Source: Sipunculus nudus (Eukaryota > Annelida > Sipuncula > Golfingiida > Sipunculidae). From it: 64,000 bases of DNA. A program made the position numbers and the translations under genes. The stretch spans positions 12,028,664 through 12,092,663 of the forward strand of contig CM049315.1 of the NCBI GenBank assembly GCA_026874595.1, read 5' to 3'. Below the pieces are notes generated by a model. It had not been told where the DNA came from and made no database searches. It saw only the letters and a list, made by a program, of their open reading frames with translations. Shown here piece by piece: positions 36,801 to 46,873 of this stretch (position 1 is its first letter; the number at the start of each line of letters is the position of its first letter).

Positions 36801-39800
36801 ATGTTTTGGAGCCATAAATCATATTTATAAAAGCAGTTTTTAGTGTCATCTGGTATTTCATTCTATCATTCTTTAGATCTGTCAGGGGGAAATGAACTAA
36901 AGCAAGATTTGTGAACTTAAAAAGAATAAAGAGTAAAGTCAAATCAGTCCAAAATCTGGCTTCATCACTCAAATATTTGAAAACAAAATGAACAGCAATG
37001 TGCTTCATATACTACACAAGTACATTTACAGCTCTGAAAGTTAGAACATGGATAGGCTGTATGCCTCTTATTATAAATATGGGAATTTTGAGCATGTTGC
37101 AGTACATGCATGACACTTTCATCCAGAAAAACAGTGAAGTGTCCTATTCTATGTTCTTACTAGGTGACAACATCAGTATTATTAGATATCAGATGTAGAC
37201 ATCAGTATTATTAGATATCAAATGTAGACATCAGTATTATTAGATATCAAATGTAGACATCAGTTTTATTAGATATCACATGTAGACATCAGTATTATTA
37301 GATATCAGATGTAGACATCAGTATAATTAGATATCAGATGTAGACATCAGTATTATTAGATATCAGATAAAGACATCAGTAGTATTAGATATCAGATGTA
37401 GACATCAGTATTATTAGATATCAAATGTAGACATCAGTATTATTAGATATCAGATGTAGACATCAGTATTATTAGATAGCAGATGTAGACATCAGTATTA
37501 TTAGATAGCAGATGTAGACATCAGTATAATTAGATATCAAATGTAGACATCAGTATTATTAGATATCAGATGTAGACATCAGTATTATTAGATATCAGAT
37601 GTAGACATCAGTATTATTAGATATCAGATGTAGACATCAGTAGTATTAGATATCAGATGTACACATCAGTAGTATTAGATATCAAATGTAGACATCAGTA
37701 GTATTAGATATCAGATGTACACATCAGTAGTATTAGATATCAGATGTACACATCAGTAGTATTAGATATCAGATGTAGACATCAGTATTATTAGATATCA
37801 GATGTAGACATCAGTATTATTAGATATCAGATGTAGACATCAGTATTATTAGATATCAGATGTAGACATCAGTAGTATTAGATATCAGATGTAGACATCA
37901 GTATAATTAGATATCAGATGTAGACATCAGTATAATTAGATATCAGATGTAGACATCAGTATTATTAGATATCAGATGTAGAGATCAGTATTATTAGATA
38001 TCAGATGTAGACATCAGTATTATTAGATATCAGATGTAGACATCAGTAGTATTAGATATCAGATGTAGACATCAGTATTATTAGATATCAGATGTAGACA
38101 TCAGTATTATTAGATATCAGATGTAGACATCAGTAGTATTAGATATCAGATGTAGACATCAGTAGTATTAGATATCAGATGTAGACATCAGTATTATTCG
38201 ATATCAGATGTAGACATCAGTATTATTAGATATCAGATGTAGAGATCAGTATTATTAGATATCAGATGTAGACATCAGTAGTATTAGATATCAGATGTAG
38301 ACATCAGTTTTATTAGATATCAGATGTAGACATCAGTAGTATTAGATATCAGATGTAGACATCAGTAGTATTAGATATCAGATGTAGACATCAGTAGTAT
38401 TAGATATCAGATGTAGACATCAGTAGTATTAGATATCAGATGTAGACATCAGTATTATTAGATATCAGATGTAGACATCAGTATTATTAGATATCAGATG
38501 TAGACATCAGTATTATTAGATATCAGATGTAGACATCAGTATAATTAGATATCAGATGTAGACATCAGTATAATTAGATATCAGATGTAGACATCAGTAT
38601 TATTAGATATCAGATGTAGACATCAGTATTATTAGATAGCAGATGTAGACCTCAGTATAATTAGATATCAGATGTAGACATCAGTATTATTAGATATCAG
38701 ATGTAGACATCAGTATTATTAGATATCATATGTAGACATCAGTATAATTAGATATCAGATGTAGACATCAGTATTATTAGATATCAGATGTAGCCATCAG
38801 TATAATTAGATATCAAATGTAGACATCAGTATTATTAGATATCAGATGTAGACATCAGTATAATTAGATATCAGATGTAGACATCAGTATTATTAGATAT
38901 CAAATGTAGACATCAGTATTATTAGATATCAAATGTAGACATCAGTAGTATTAGATATCAGATGTAGACATCAGTATTATTAGATATCAGATGCCCTTTT
39001 CTGAAAATGAGGGAAATCAGAGTATTGATAACAAAAAGGGTACTTAGTATCATTTCAGTAATCTTAAAAAAAAAGACTTTTAAAGAGAGTGGTTTGGCAG
39101 ACCTGAGCTTAAAATCTGTCAGTCAGCTAGGTATTGTTTCTTGGTTAGCTTCAGAATAAATGATGGCTCCTCAGTGGGGTTTAAGCCACAATCCATCTTA
39201 CTGTGATAAATTACCCTTACTGCACTTTCCCCCATATTTTAAAAACTAACCAACACCCCCTTCCTTTGGACCTATGGACACTATTTTTTGGGTATGAGTC
39301 CCTCATAATAAATGTTTAATCACCTCCTCCCAAAAATCTTGGATCTGCCCCTACTATTGACATCAATATCTGCCATTTAGCAATTAACTTTAAAATGAAC
39401 TGTCTTCTTTTTTCCTAAATCATTCATGTTAGATCCTTTCTAGCTCAGATATCCATCACAAACCGATTATCTGGATAACTTTACCATGAACAGTATAAAA
39501 ATGGTCCAGGCCTTGAAGAGGATTTTCAGATGTGTCTGTTTTAACATGAAAATGTGAGATGAAAGAGTTTGGAATAAAATTTCATGAACATGAAGTAAAC
39601 AATCAGTCATATCACTGGATCAAAAAGTGAAAGGAGAGATTATCTACGTAGTGTTCTCTGAGAAAGATATTAAAGCCTGGCTGTGCTTTTAAATTCTGCT
39701 TTCCTTTGATGTGTTATGCTTTATCTAAAATTCATTTCTGAGGCATGGATTCTGTTTAGATCTCTTCCAGGGGTATCAAAAATGCATTAAGATCAGTATA

Positions 39801-42800
39801 TCATGGTCTAATGAAGCAAACATTGCACTCACTGACTGTATGACTAATATGCCTCAACTTTGTTTCTCAACAATAACATACAATAACATCACCATTACTA
39901 ACATCAAATATGTTAAGCAACAGTTACGTTTACTGTACACCCATGTGTCTTTTCTGCCATCTGTTTGTTTTTCTGTGTGATTTCACAACATTTCAATATA
40001 AAGCATCTGAGTGATTTTAATAAAATTTTCAGAAGTGCACTTAACTTGTGTATTTGAGTACATGTTGGCTAATGTCAAGTATGAGTAATAATTCAATAGG
40101 CCAGATGTGTGTATAGTAACTTCAGATATGTAGTTATTAGTAAACACAAGCTTACCTAAAAGTTTGTTCAAATAAGTCATATAAAAACACACATTTCCTC
40201 AACACAAACCTAAGATACATGCAAAACTTTGTCATGGATTATGGTAATTCAAGATTTATGATCTGATCGTTTGCACCAACTGACTGATCATCGATTATAA
40301 TTGATCATCAACCCATTACAGATGATAATCCATTGTTGAAAATCCATCCCTGCTCTATTCTGGCTCAGCACATGTAATGTTCAAAACATTTTGGCCTCTG
40401 CTTTATTTCTGATCACATCGAAGCATGAGGTAGAATGTTTATGTTGAAATTAGAGATAAATTCCTCTGAGCTTCATGGAGTATAATCAATGATAAAAATA
40501 GTGCAACAAGAGATATGCTCAACTCATTCATCCATCACATATTATATTACAGAACAGAGTGAGACTATAAATACCTTTTGTTTTGGGTGTTTATGAGCCA
40601 CTTGGCAGCATCATTCATCTGTAAACAGAGTGATTATATAGATATATAAATATAAAAGTATAATAATTAACTAAGGTAACATGGAACTCTAAACTGATAA
40701 ATCTCACTGCATAGCCAAGTCCTGGGGCACATTTCTAAAGCTGGGTTAACACTGAGAAAAAACAACTACAAGCTGGTTATATATCTTCTCTATGTTACAT
40801 GATATATTCATTGAGAACAGGTACTATGGTCGTCATGTCAATGAAATATTTTATTATCCTAAACACCCACAGTTTAGTCACACAGGGTATTCAGTATATG
40901 ACTGGACAACTCTAAAATACAAAGGGTTAACAAGAATTAAAGAATTAACATCTAGATTTGTAGGAGACACCTAAACCTGTGTTGGTTTTAATAAAATGGC
41001 TCTTTTCAATAATGATGCATGATTTTTATATTTTTTATTTCATTAAAAGACTGGGTATGGTAGGAAATTTTATAAACTTACTTCTACAAAGGATATTGGA
41101 AAAATGCCTATTCTGTCGCCTAGCTTCCCTTCGGCCCAGTTATCATCGACTCTCCGAATGACGGTGATCACCTCATCCTGAAGTTAAGAAAACAACATTT
41201 ACTTGTCTGATAATGAACGTAAATCAGGCTATTGTAAACAAGGACACATACACACAAAACACACATACATAATTAATGATCGCAAAGGTTGGCATGCAAT
41301 GCCTTGTCACTTTTTATAGCATACTCCACAAAACAATTGTTTACATTGTTTGGGCTTTCTTGATGACAGTTATAAACCCAACTTTACAGTAAAGTACAGA
41401 TACTTTGGAAATTACTATGACACTGTAACTTATCACAACATTTAATCCCTAACTGAATACCCAAATCTGCTCTAGGGACTCAATATCATGAATTTGTCAT
41501 CTAAAAAGAGGAATCACCCTGTATGGAAGCATGTTTTTTTCAGCACAGTTATAACAGAGTGAATTATTGATGATAGGGTGGAAGGATTATCCAAAAGGTA
41601 TCTTTAAAGTTCTCAATGAACTTCAATGAAATTTGTTGGTGGGCCAAGGAACAATTGCTTAAATTCTTGGCTGGGTCTGCTGAAATTAAGATTTTATCCA
41701 TGTTTCTGAATGCCAAAGAATTTTTATTGAAGGGTGCATGAACCATGAAGCGTAGGAGCAACTGATTAAATTTTGGGGCAGACTTGATAAATTTTGAGGC
41801 AGACTAGATACATTCTGGGGCAGGCCAGATACATTTTGGGGCAGACTGGATATAATTTGAGACAGATTAGATATATTTCTTGACAGACAGGATACATTTT
41901 TGGGCAGACTTGAAATAATTTGGGACAGATTAGATATATTTTTTGACAGACAGGATACATTTTGGGGTTGACTGGATGTGGATCCTGGGCGTAGGTATGC
42001 ACTCTCTGACTGCTTTCTAGTTTCACAATCTGGCATGACCGTGATTTGAACTTAAAGTCCAATGCTTAATTAAGCTTATAAAGAACTCTGTTCTATCTCT
42101 TCAAACAATGTTATCAATGATAACTCAAATACTTGAGGAGGCACTGTCTGGTAAACAAAATATGAAGAAATTCATATGATGATGAACAATGTTATTATAA
42201 GAGCCTCAGTAAGTTAAAGTTTCTATTTATGGAGCTAAGAAAAATTTAAAGGTCACATCCCAATCAGTCTTAATTCTTTATTGTGAATACTGACTATGTT
42301 TGATGGCAGAACCTGAACAAGCCACACCACATCTCTGATCAGATACCACATGTCTGTCTGTTCAACCTGATATCAACTGTTGTTACAGTATTAGTCAGTT
42401 TACACAAGGACATGACCACAACAATGTAAATGGATTATTCATGAGCACAAATGAGAAAACTCCGACCAGAATAATGACCACTGGAAGTTTGATAAGCAGA
42501 GAATCATGAATAGCCAACAAAGAGAACAATTAGAAATCCCAATCAAATTGATTGACATCCTGTGAAACCCTTTGAAACCCTTTTCATTATTATTAAAATG
42601 AAATGCTTTTGTCTTAAAAAGCAACTCATGGGGTTATTTATAAATGTTGATTATTGCCTGCTGTCAGACAACAGATAAACACAATATTCCCTTTAATCTG
42701 ATCCCAGGTAACATTGTGATCACAATAATACAGGTTGGATGCTTAAACATGCATCATCTCGCAGAGAACCTGGTTTACATCTATTTTTGTTAGTAATGAT

Positions 42801-45800
42801 TTAAATATAAATATAATTTATCAATGAAAACAAAGTTTCCAATAAAGTATCATAAAGAAATATTATTTATTACAATACAATTTTTACAGCCGAGTTATTC
42901 TTTGTTAATGAAAGCACATCACTTGTCCTTCAAATGTACAACTGTTCATACATTGCACAAATCAAGAAATTACTATTCTTAAATATATATACAGAATTGA
43001 AAGCTCAACAGATACTTCTGAATAAACAGTATATTGAAGACAGGTTATACTGATCAGCAGAACAAAATCTATTACTTCTTGATGACTTTATAGGAAATAA
43101 CCTTTTTGAATAAAATATGGATATATTCCATTTTCACTTGGGTAAAACTGGACATCTGGTCATCCTCAGTTTAATTTTTGTTAATCAAAGCCGCTGTCTT
43201 CTTCCTGTGATATACTTGTGCTATCCTTCTTTTCTGTATTTAACCAGTTATAAAGCTTTTCAGTGATAAATACAAACACACAGGCTAATTTCCACTGTAT
43301 TTTAAACAGATGATTAAATGCCTTTTAGGAGGCCCTTTACTCACAATCACAATCTTGTCTAGTAAAATTTAAAGTCCCAATGGATTTCAGTGTTGAATAT
43401 GACATACACAAATACCGATTCTTTAAAGGTGTAGCATAGCCCCTCATGTCATATACCTACATGTTGTCAGTAGGGAATACCAGGAAATGATGCTAGGACC
43501 TGTTTACAGATCAGGAAAAAGCCTCGACCTATGTCAACATCTATGTCCACACAGAATCCGTGAAATGCAAAGTTCAGTATCACATTTGGAACAACAGCAG
43601 TATATGACTCAGCATTTGACAATTATGAATCAAGTTATTATATGTAATCTTATTCTTATTAATACGTAATTAAAAATAAAACCAGGATGATTATTGGTCA
43701 TCAGGACAGCAAAGAATGATGGCTGTGAGACAGACCCACAATTAGCGTTATACATGTTTATTAATAGTATTGATGATGTCTTTTCCAGGAAACAACTTTT
43801 TTATTTGTTTTGTAAAAGAGTCAATAAGTGAGAGGATTTTATCAAGGTATTCTGCTTGGTAAAGGTGACTTCATCATGGCTTTTATTTGAAATAATTTAA
43901 TTAACAATTCCTGCATGTTTTAACCAAGTAATTAGCAACAGATCTTTGATGACAGACTTGTTTTAAGTTGATTTACCACATGAATAATTGCAAAGCTTCC
44001 TTTCTCTCAGGGCTGATGACATCCTTCCTGTAAAATCTATTTTCATTTTTCATATTAATATTTGCTTTTATTCTTTATAAACTTGTTCACCCTTATCAAC
44101 TTACCTTATGGAAGGTCAGGCAGTCCTTTTCATTCTGGTCGTTAATCACGAAGTCATAAAGGGCTTTGCATATGGGAATTTCCTGCGGAAGCGGTGTAAT
44201 AACCTGGTGGAGAAAAACAGAACTAATCTTCCTTGATGTCACTTTAATCCCCTGGAGCAATGGTTATTTTTTTAATGAAACACGCAATGATTTCACACCA
44301 CAAACGGACCTGAGAAAAGCGGGCCATGACTAATTCATGAAGATAGTTATCTCAGTGTGAAATTCAAAACAGGATTTACTTCAAACCATGGTTGATTAAT
44401 AAGAGTTATTAATACCATTAATTATTAAAGTTAGCTGCTTAAAGCTTAGAAATTTTTACACTTCCTTTCCTCAAAACCACAGTTGATTAATAAAAGTAAT
44501 TAATATCATTAATTTACAAAGCTGGTTGCAAGATGCTGAGAAATTTAGATACTGCTTTGTAAGTGGTCATAACTAGAAGAGGGTGCTGAATGCCCTAAAA
44601 TAATGTAAAAATGTATGAATCAAACATAATTTATGAATATATTAAAAAAATAAATTTCCATCTTCTCTTTCAGATTATAGTCATATAATAAATTAACCTG
44701 ATATGAAGGCTGGCATGATCCACACAATTTACCTGACCTGATTTTTGGTCACATTTGCATCAAAAGAACATGTTGACATTAGGTTGTAATCTGAATGAGC
44801 CCTAATGAAATATAAATCAAAGGTCAAGGACAAAACAATCTGATGCCTAATTTAGCAGGTGTTCTATCATGTCGCCACTATTTCAAAACTAGAATACGGG
44901 TAGTCGACAAGCGACTACGTGTATCCGCCAAAATCAGAGAAGGACGGGTGAAGTGAGGCATGGATTGAGTGGCAAGGGGATACAGAGTTACATGTGTTAA
45001 ATATTAGAATGGATCTCTGCCACATAAACATGATTGTAGGTGGCGCCACCTGTTATTTGAACGAGAAACTATCCAAGATATATACACATGCAAAATTTCA
45101 TGTGGCAAAGTCAAACCACTGTAGAGATATGAGTGATTTTATCCCACAGCAGACAAACAGATGGACGCTGTGCAAAAATGGCTGCAGGTGGCGCCACCAT
45201 ATTTGTTCATGTTATAAAGCTATCCAAGGGCTACATTTGTGTAAAAAAATTTTCCTGATTGGTTGAATGAGTCTGGAGATATAAGCATGGATGTCTCGTC
45301 GTGAACGTGAATGTAGGTGGCGCCACCTGTCATAAAATCAAGAAAGCTATGCGGGATGTATAAGCATGCTGAATTTCAGGTAATTTGGTCAAACCACTGC
45401 AGAGATATGAGTGATTTTAACCAAAGACAGACAAACAGATGGACGCTGTGCAAAAATGGCTGCAGGTGGTGCCACCATTTTTTGTGTATGTTATAAAGCT
45501 ATCCAAGGGCTACATTTGTGTAAATTCTTTTTCCTGATTGGTCAAACGGTTCCCGAGATATGAGTTTGGATGTCTGCAGTGTTAACATGAATGTATGTGG
45601 CGCCACCTGTCAGAAAATCAAGAAAGCTATCTTGGATGTATAAACATGCCGAATTTTAGGTGAATTAGTCAAACCACTGCAGAGATGTGAGTGATTTTAA
45701 CCCCAGGCAGATGAACAAATGGACACTGTGCAAACATGGTTGCAGGTGGCGCCACCTTTTGTTGTGTATGTTATAAAGCTATCCAAGGGCTACATTTGTG

Positions 45801-46873
45801 TAAAAAATTTTTCCAGATCAGTCAAACGGTTCCCGAGATATATGGGTTTATGTGTGGAGTGTTAACGTGAATGTAGGTGGCGCCACCTGTCATAAAATCA
45901 AGAAAGCTATCTAGGATGTATATGCATGCCGATTTTTAGATGAATTAGTCAAACCACTGCAGAGATATGAGTGATTTTAACCCCAGGCAGATGAACAAAT
46001 GGACACTGTGCAAACATGGTTGCAGGTGGCGCCACCTTTTTTTGTGTATGTTATAAAGCTATCCCAGGGCTACATTTGTGTAAAATTTTTTTCCAGATCG
46101 GTCAAACGGTTCCCGAGATATATGTGTTTATGTGTGGAGCGTTAACGTGAATGTAGGTGGCGCCACCTGTCATAAAATCGAGAAAGCTATCTAGGATGTA
46201 TACGCATGCCAAATTTTAGGTGAATTAGTCAAACCACTGCAGAGATATGAGTGATTTTAACCCCAGGCAGATGAACAGATGGACACTGTGCAAACATGGT
46301 TGCAGGTGGGGCCACCTTTTGTTGTGTATGTTATAAAGCTATCCCAGGGCTACATTTGTGTAAAAATTTTTTCCGGATTGGTCAAACGGTTCCCGAGATA
46401 TATCGGTTTATGTGTGGAAACAGACGCACAAACGGACGCTGGGCAGAGACGAAAGGTCAGAGGTCAAGGTCACTTGGTTAGGCACCAGTTCACATGTGAC
46501 CCGATAATTTGTGTAAGTTTCGGAAAAATCTGTCCAGTAGTCTCAGAGGAGTTCTCCGGAAACGAACGCGGCGGCGGCGGAACCTGGTCAAAAACATAGT
46601 ATCCGCAAAACTTCGTTTTGGCGGATACAATCAACCTTTATCTTGTTGATACACACTGCAAAATATCCTCAAATGCTACATATACCTGCCTGTGCACAGC
46701 ATGAACAGAACAAACTTTTAAAATACCAGAAAAATGTTTAGCAAAGTTGTGCACTTACCTGTATATAACTTGCTGGGAAGAAGCCATGTTGACCATGTAG
46801 TTCACCATGGTACCAGTTCTCATCTACCTGCTTCTTCAACAATATCTGGTCCCCTTTCTTAAACGACAGGTCA
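15693..46873 (-). CDS. SH3RF1: SH3RF/POSH scaffold E3 ubiquitin ligase, 3' part in eleven exons
   Basis: Exons: 46759-46873, 44105-44203, 41082-41177, 40575-40618, 35940-36267, 30699-30757, 20042-20209, 18001-18949, 17585-17721, 17032-17160 and 15693-15861. All have GT donors and AG acceptors and the phases chain without conflict, giving 763 residues plus TGA. Order of parts: end of SH3-1 (1-38), SH3-2 (39-103), linker with [10 protein letters not shown] and QRHSMEV motifs (about 118-227), SH3-3 (248-303), Ser/Pro-rich linker (304-619), Lys-rich stretch (620-664) and SH3-4 (709-763). In known relatives POSH joins active Rac to the MLK-MKK-JNK cascade and ubiquitinates partners through an N-terminal RING. 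The RING exon is not in view, so the gene is 5' incomplete here. The last SH3 resembles SH3RF1 and SH3RF3 about equally, so a single pre-duplication POSH is possible. Confidence 0.93.
16071..17074. repeat. 54-bp minisatellite derived from an SH3RF exon end plus 5' splice site
   Basis: About nine units of 54 bases. On the - strand each covers CCCACCAAACCCAAAC, TTGTAGTCAGAGAAAAG and TGAGTAGTCATACC-like sequence. The first unit (17021-17074) overlaps the end of the exon at 17032-17160. Three units keep a GTGAGT donor, one has ATGAGT, and the distal ones have GTTAGT. The array is split by the MITE at 16295-16811 into five proximal and four distal units. Confidence 0.9.
16295..16811. mobile_element. 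517-bp MITE with TA target duplication, inside the minisatellite
   Basis: Ends are TAGTCCGTTTCACC ... and, reverse complemented, TAGTCCGTTTCATCC ..., each continuing to TGTCCACCTGTTTTTTG, so the TIRs are about 38 bases and imperfect. TA at 16293-16294 and 16812-16813 is the target duplication. Intact minisatellite units read GACTACTAACTTTTC, which is restored exactly when the element and one TA are removed. There is no open frame of note. A TA target suggests Tc1/mariner-type mobilisation, by inference. Confidence 0.88.
17032..17160 (-). CDS. SH3RF1: SH3RF penultimate exon, whose 3' end seeds a minisatellite
   Basis: Acceptor TTTATTTACAG, donor GTGAGT, phase 2 in and 2 out, 42 full codons. 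It reads [20 protein letters not shown] ... [16 protein letters not shown] and joins [12 protein letters not shown] of the last exon. Human POSH has HRKASSLDSAVP ... RPVVCERHRVVVSYPPQSE here, supporting exon and frame. The last part of the exon plus its donor is the first unit of the 54-base tandem repeat that follows. Downstream copies of the donor are potential decoys. Every extended form would hit TGA directly after VREK. Confidence 0.88.
17585..17721 (-). CDS. SH3RF1: SH3RF Lys-rich exon
   Basis: Acceptor TGTGTCACACAG, donor GTCAGT, phase 0 in and 2 out. It starts [20 protein letters not shown] and ends VDHQ with a split Arg. Human POSH has KDSKKEKKGLLKLLSGAS at the equivalent place, so the basic segment is conserved. 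Confidence 0.9.
18001..18949 (-). CDS. SH3RF1: SH3RF long Ser/Pro-rich linker exon
   Basis: Acceptor TAATTGTTTGCAG, donor GTCAGT, phase 2 in and 0 out, 316 full codons. The composition is rich in Ser, Pro, Thr and Asn, with several basic-Ser clusters ([21 protein letters not shown]). The end has a proline tract, [14 protein letters not shown], suited to SH3 or WW binding. It is likely disordered. Length and composition match the position of the long linker between SH3-3 and SH3-4 in vertebrate POSH, though sequence identity is low. Confidence 0.9.
18950..20041 (-). other. SH3RF intron
   Basis: Mostly unique sequence. Near 19140-19200 there is a patch with ATCTGGGTCCAGAC and GACCTGGATCTG-like words, resembling the arms of the TIR element at 8365-12020 but too degraded to call. 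Confidence 0.5.
20042..20209 (-). CDS. SH3RF1: SH3RF exon: SH3-3
   Basis: Acceptor GGTGCTTGCAG, donor GTAAGC, phase 2 in and 2 out. The complete SH3 reads [17 protein letters not shown], then the WFKG and NGVFPGNYV motifs. It aligns with YVAIYPYTPRKEDELEL of human POSH SH3-3. In known family members this domain recruits partners such as ALIX or HERP-type proteins; no partner can be inferred from this sequence. Confidence 0.95.
21517..21584 (+). repeat. About 67-bp direct repeat flanking HER4a, left copy
   Basis: This segment (ATAAGTTAAAATATTAGAAC ... TTGCAAAAGTTGCAATCAT ... CAGAGT) recurs at 28371-28437 with few differences, directly after the HER4a 3' end. It could be an unusually long target duplication. 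Confidence 0.8.
21760..23128 (+). mobile_element. HER1 copy B, nested in HER4a
   Basis: Starts ACTAGAATATGGGTAGTCGA (the 5' hairpin is partly decayed), then GTATCCGC. It ends with the GTATCTGC ... GGCGGATACAA hairpin at 23128, followed by TGATTG. The same downstream HER4 sequence in HER4c reads AAAAATGATTCTAGCTGGC, placing the insertion between A and T. The interior has four to five tandem units with palindromes at 22467 and 22612 and variants. Confidence 0.85.
24645..24775 (+). repeat. About 30-bp tandem repeat with TGATCACATG cores
   Basis: About five degenerate units built on TGATCACATG and CCCATGAGG. The patch is present in HER4b and absent from the matching part of HER4c. Confidence 0.7.
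25603..25868. mobile_element. 266-bp piggyBac-type MITE with TTAA target duplication
   Basis: Terminal inverted repeats CCCTTTACTGTTTACA / TGTAAACAGTAAAGGG, flanked by TTAA at 25599-25602 and 25869-25872. The empty site is visible in the next internal repeat unit (near 26215-26235: AGGATAATTAATGTGTGAG). CCC ends and a TTAA target are hallmarks of piggyBac-mobilised elements. It is non-coding. Confidence 0.93.
28371..28437 (+). repeat. About 67-bp direct repeat flanking HER4a, right copy
   Basis: Partner of 21517-21584. HER3 sequence continues after it. Confidence 0.8.
30699..30757 (-). CDS. SH3RF1: SH3RF 59-base exon before SH3-3
   Basis: Acceptor GTTTCATTACAG and strong donor GTAAGTGTG. 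It enters in phase 0 and leaves in phase 2, exactly what the flanking exons require. It encodes [19 protein letters not shown], and the split codon with the next exon gives Ile before YVALYNY. Human POSH has a much longer Pro/Ala-rich segment here. There is little sequence similarity, so the call rests on splice signals and phase. The exon lies in the 1 kb island between two HER complexes. Confidence 0.7.
31515..35894 (+). mobile_element. HER4 copy c, hosting a HER3 insertion
   Basis: Starts AAACAAGGCCTACAGGCC then GCGAACCTGTGCA, and ends CACAGGTTCGCTAAAAA. It is the longest continuous HER4 reference in the window apart from one HER3 insertion (33485-35418). It includes ACTGAGTGAACTCTTGACCT repeats (32130-32380), the roughly 185-base block repeats and a GGTGGCACCACC palindrome just after the HER3. 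It ends 45 bases from the SH3RF exon at 35940-36267. Confidence 0.85.
33485..35418 (+). mobile_element. HER3 variant nested in HER4c
   Basis: Starts ACAAGTGACCCATGGGTCAT, then GCTCAGCTGA. It ends CAGATGACTTACAGTCAGC, then TGAGCTAAAAA, with a TAGCTCAG / CTGAGCTA hairpin. The interior differs from other HER3 copies: about four units of roughly 340 bases with (A)CAGGTGGCGCCACCAGTCTG at 34690 and 35076, and a G-run near 34138. The uninterrupted HER4 target (27880) reads CCTGTACAAAAAAGGCCGAT; here it is split inside the A-run. Confidence 0.85.
35940..36267 (-). CDS. SH3RF1: SH3RF exon: linker with RHS motifs (Rac-binding region equivalent)
   Basis: Acceptor CTGTTTCAG, donor GTATGC, phase 2 in and 0 out, 109 full codons. 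It has [15 protein letters not shown] followed by [11 protein letters not shown]. These align with KRHSFTSLTMANKSS and NRHSMEISPP of human POSH, the region that in mammals overlaps the active-Rac binding segment. Serines after RH are candidate basophilic-kinase sites. The HER4 copy at 31515-35894 ends only 45 bases beyond the donor. Confidence 0.9.
36268..37165 (-). other. SH3RF intron, upstream of the RHS-motif exon
   Basis: Unique-looking AT-rich sequence with no recognised feature, leading into the 29-bp satellite. Confidence 0.4.
37166..38993. repeat. 29-bp satellite, about 63 units
   Basis: The unit is ATCAGTATTATTAGATATCA followed by GATGTAGAC. Units are highly uniform. Common variants are AGTAGTATT, AGTATAATT and AGTTTTATT at the same site, AAATGTAGAC, GATAGC and GTACAC. 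There are no spacers between units. It lies within an SH3RF intron. Confidence 0.97.
38994..40574 (-). other. SH3RF intron remainder
   Basis: AT-rich sequence without recognised repeat or exon. Confidence 0.4.
40575..40618 (-). CDS. SH3RF1: SH3RF 44-base exon after SH3-2
   Basis: Acceptor TGTTTACAG, donor GTATTT (weaker than the others), phase 0 in and 2 out. It reads [14 protein letters not shown], aligning with FNSAAKQLIEWDK of human POSH just after SH3-2. The exon is short but the phase fit on both sides and the AAK.LI match support it. Confidence 0.8.
41082..41177 (-). CDS. SH3RF1: SH3RF exon: end of SH3-2
   Basis: Phase 0 in and out, with acceptor TTAACTTCAG and donor GTAAGT. It encodes 32 residues, [20 protein letters not shown] then [12 protein letters not shown], which is nearly the human POSH sequence at this position. 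It completes the SH3 begun on the exon at 44105-44203. Confidence 0.95.
41178..44104 (-). other. SH3RF intron within SH3-2, holding one tandem array
   Basis: Apart from the 21-bp repeat at 41764-41974, the sequence looks unique and AT-rich. No further exon or mobile element was recognised. Confidence 0.4.
41764..41974. repeat. 21-bp tandem repeat, about ten units
   Basis: Units such as GATACATTTTGGGGCAGACTG. A multiple of three, so open on the - strand in two frames as 7-residue repeats of VCPKMYP or SLPQNVS type. No splice-site support or homology suggests expression as protein. Confidence 0.85.
44105..44203 (-). CDS. SH3RF1: SH3RF exon: start of SH3-2
   Basis: Phase 0 in and out, with acceptor CTCCACCAG and donor GTAAGTTG. 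It encodes 33 residues including [20 protein letters not shown] and the acidic stretch [17 protein letters not shown] is the classic ALYDY strand. Human POSH has a closely similar PLPQPPPQCKALYDF at the same place. Confidence 0.93.
44888..46630 (+). mobile_element. HER1 copy C, the most intact
   Basis: Starts ACTAGAATACGGG, hairpin GTAGTCGACAAGCGACTAC, then GTATCCGCCAAAATCAG. It ends CATAGTATCCGCAAAACTTC, then GTTTTGGCGGATACAA. GTATCCGCCAAAA and TTTTGGCGGATAC are exact complements. The interior has about five units of roughly 280 bases, each with two GGTGGCGCCACC sites (45041, 45188, 45318, 45749, 45877, 46028, 46159). A GCGGCGGCGG tract precedes the end. The flanks are A on the left and T on the right. 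It lies 128 bases beyond the SH3RF donor at 46758. It is non-coding. Confidence 0.92.
46759..46873 (-). CDS. SH3RF1: SH3RF exon: C-terminal two-thirds of SH3-1
   Basis: The acceptor is TTCTTGCAG and the donor GTAAGTGC. It enters in phase 2 and leaves in phase 0. It reads [15 protein letters not shown], then [20 protein letters not shown], the RT-loop end, the Trp of the ligand groove and the ALYDY-partner FFPxSY motif. The start of this SH3 (the ALYDY-like strand) and the RING must be on upstream exons that were not found. Confidence 0.93.

Noticed and set aside
37166..38993. Possible CRISPR-like direct repeat array
   Set aside because: 29-base repeats are head to tail with no spacers and the genome is eukaryotic; it is a satellite.
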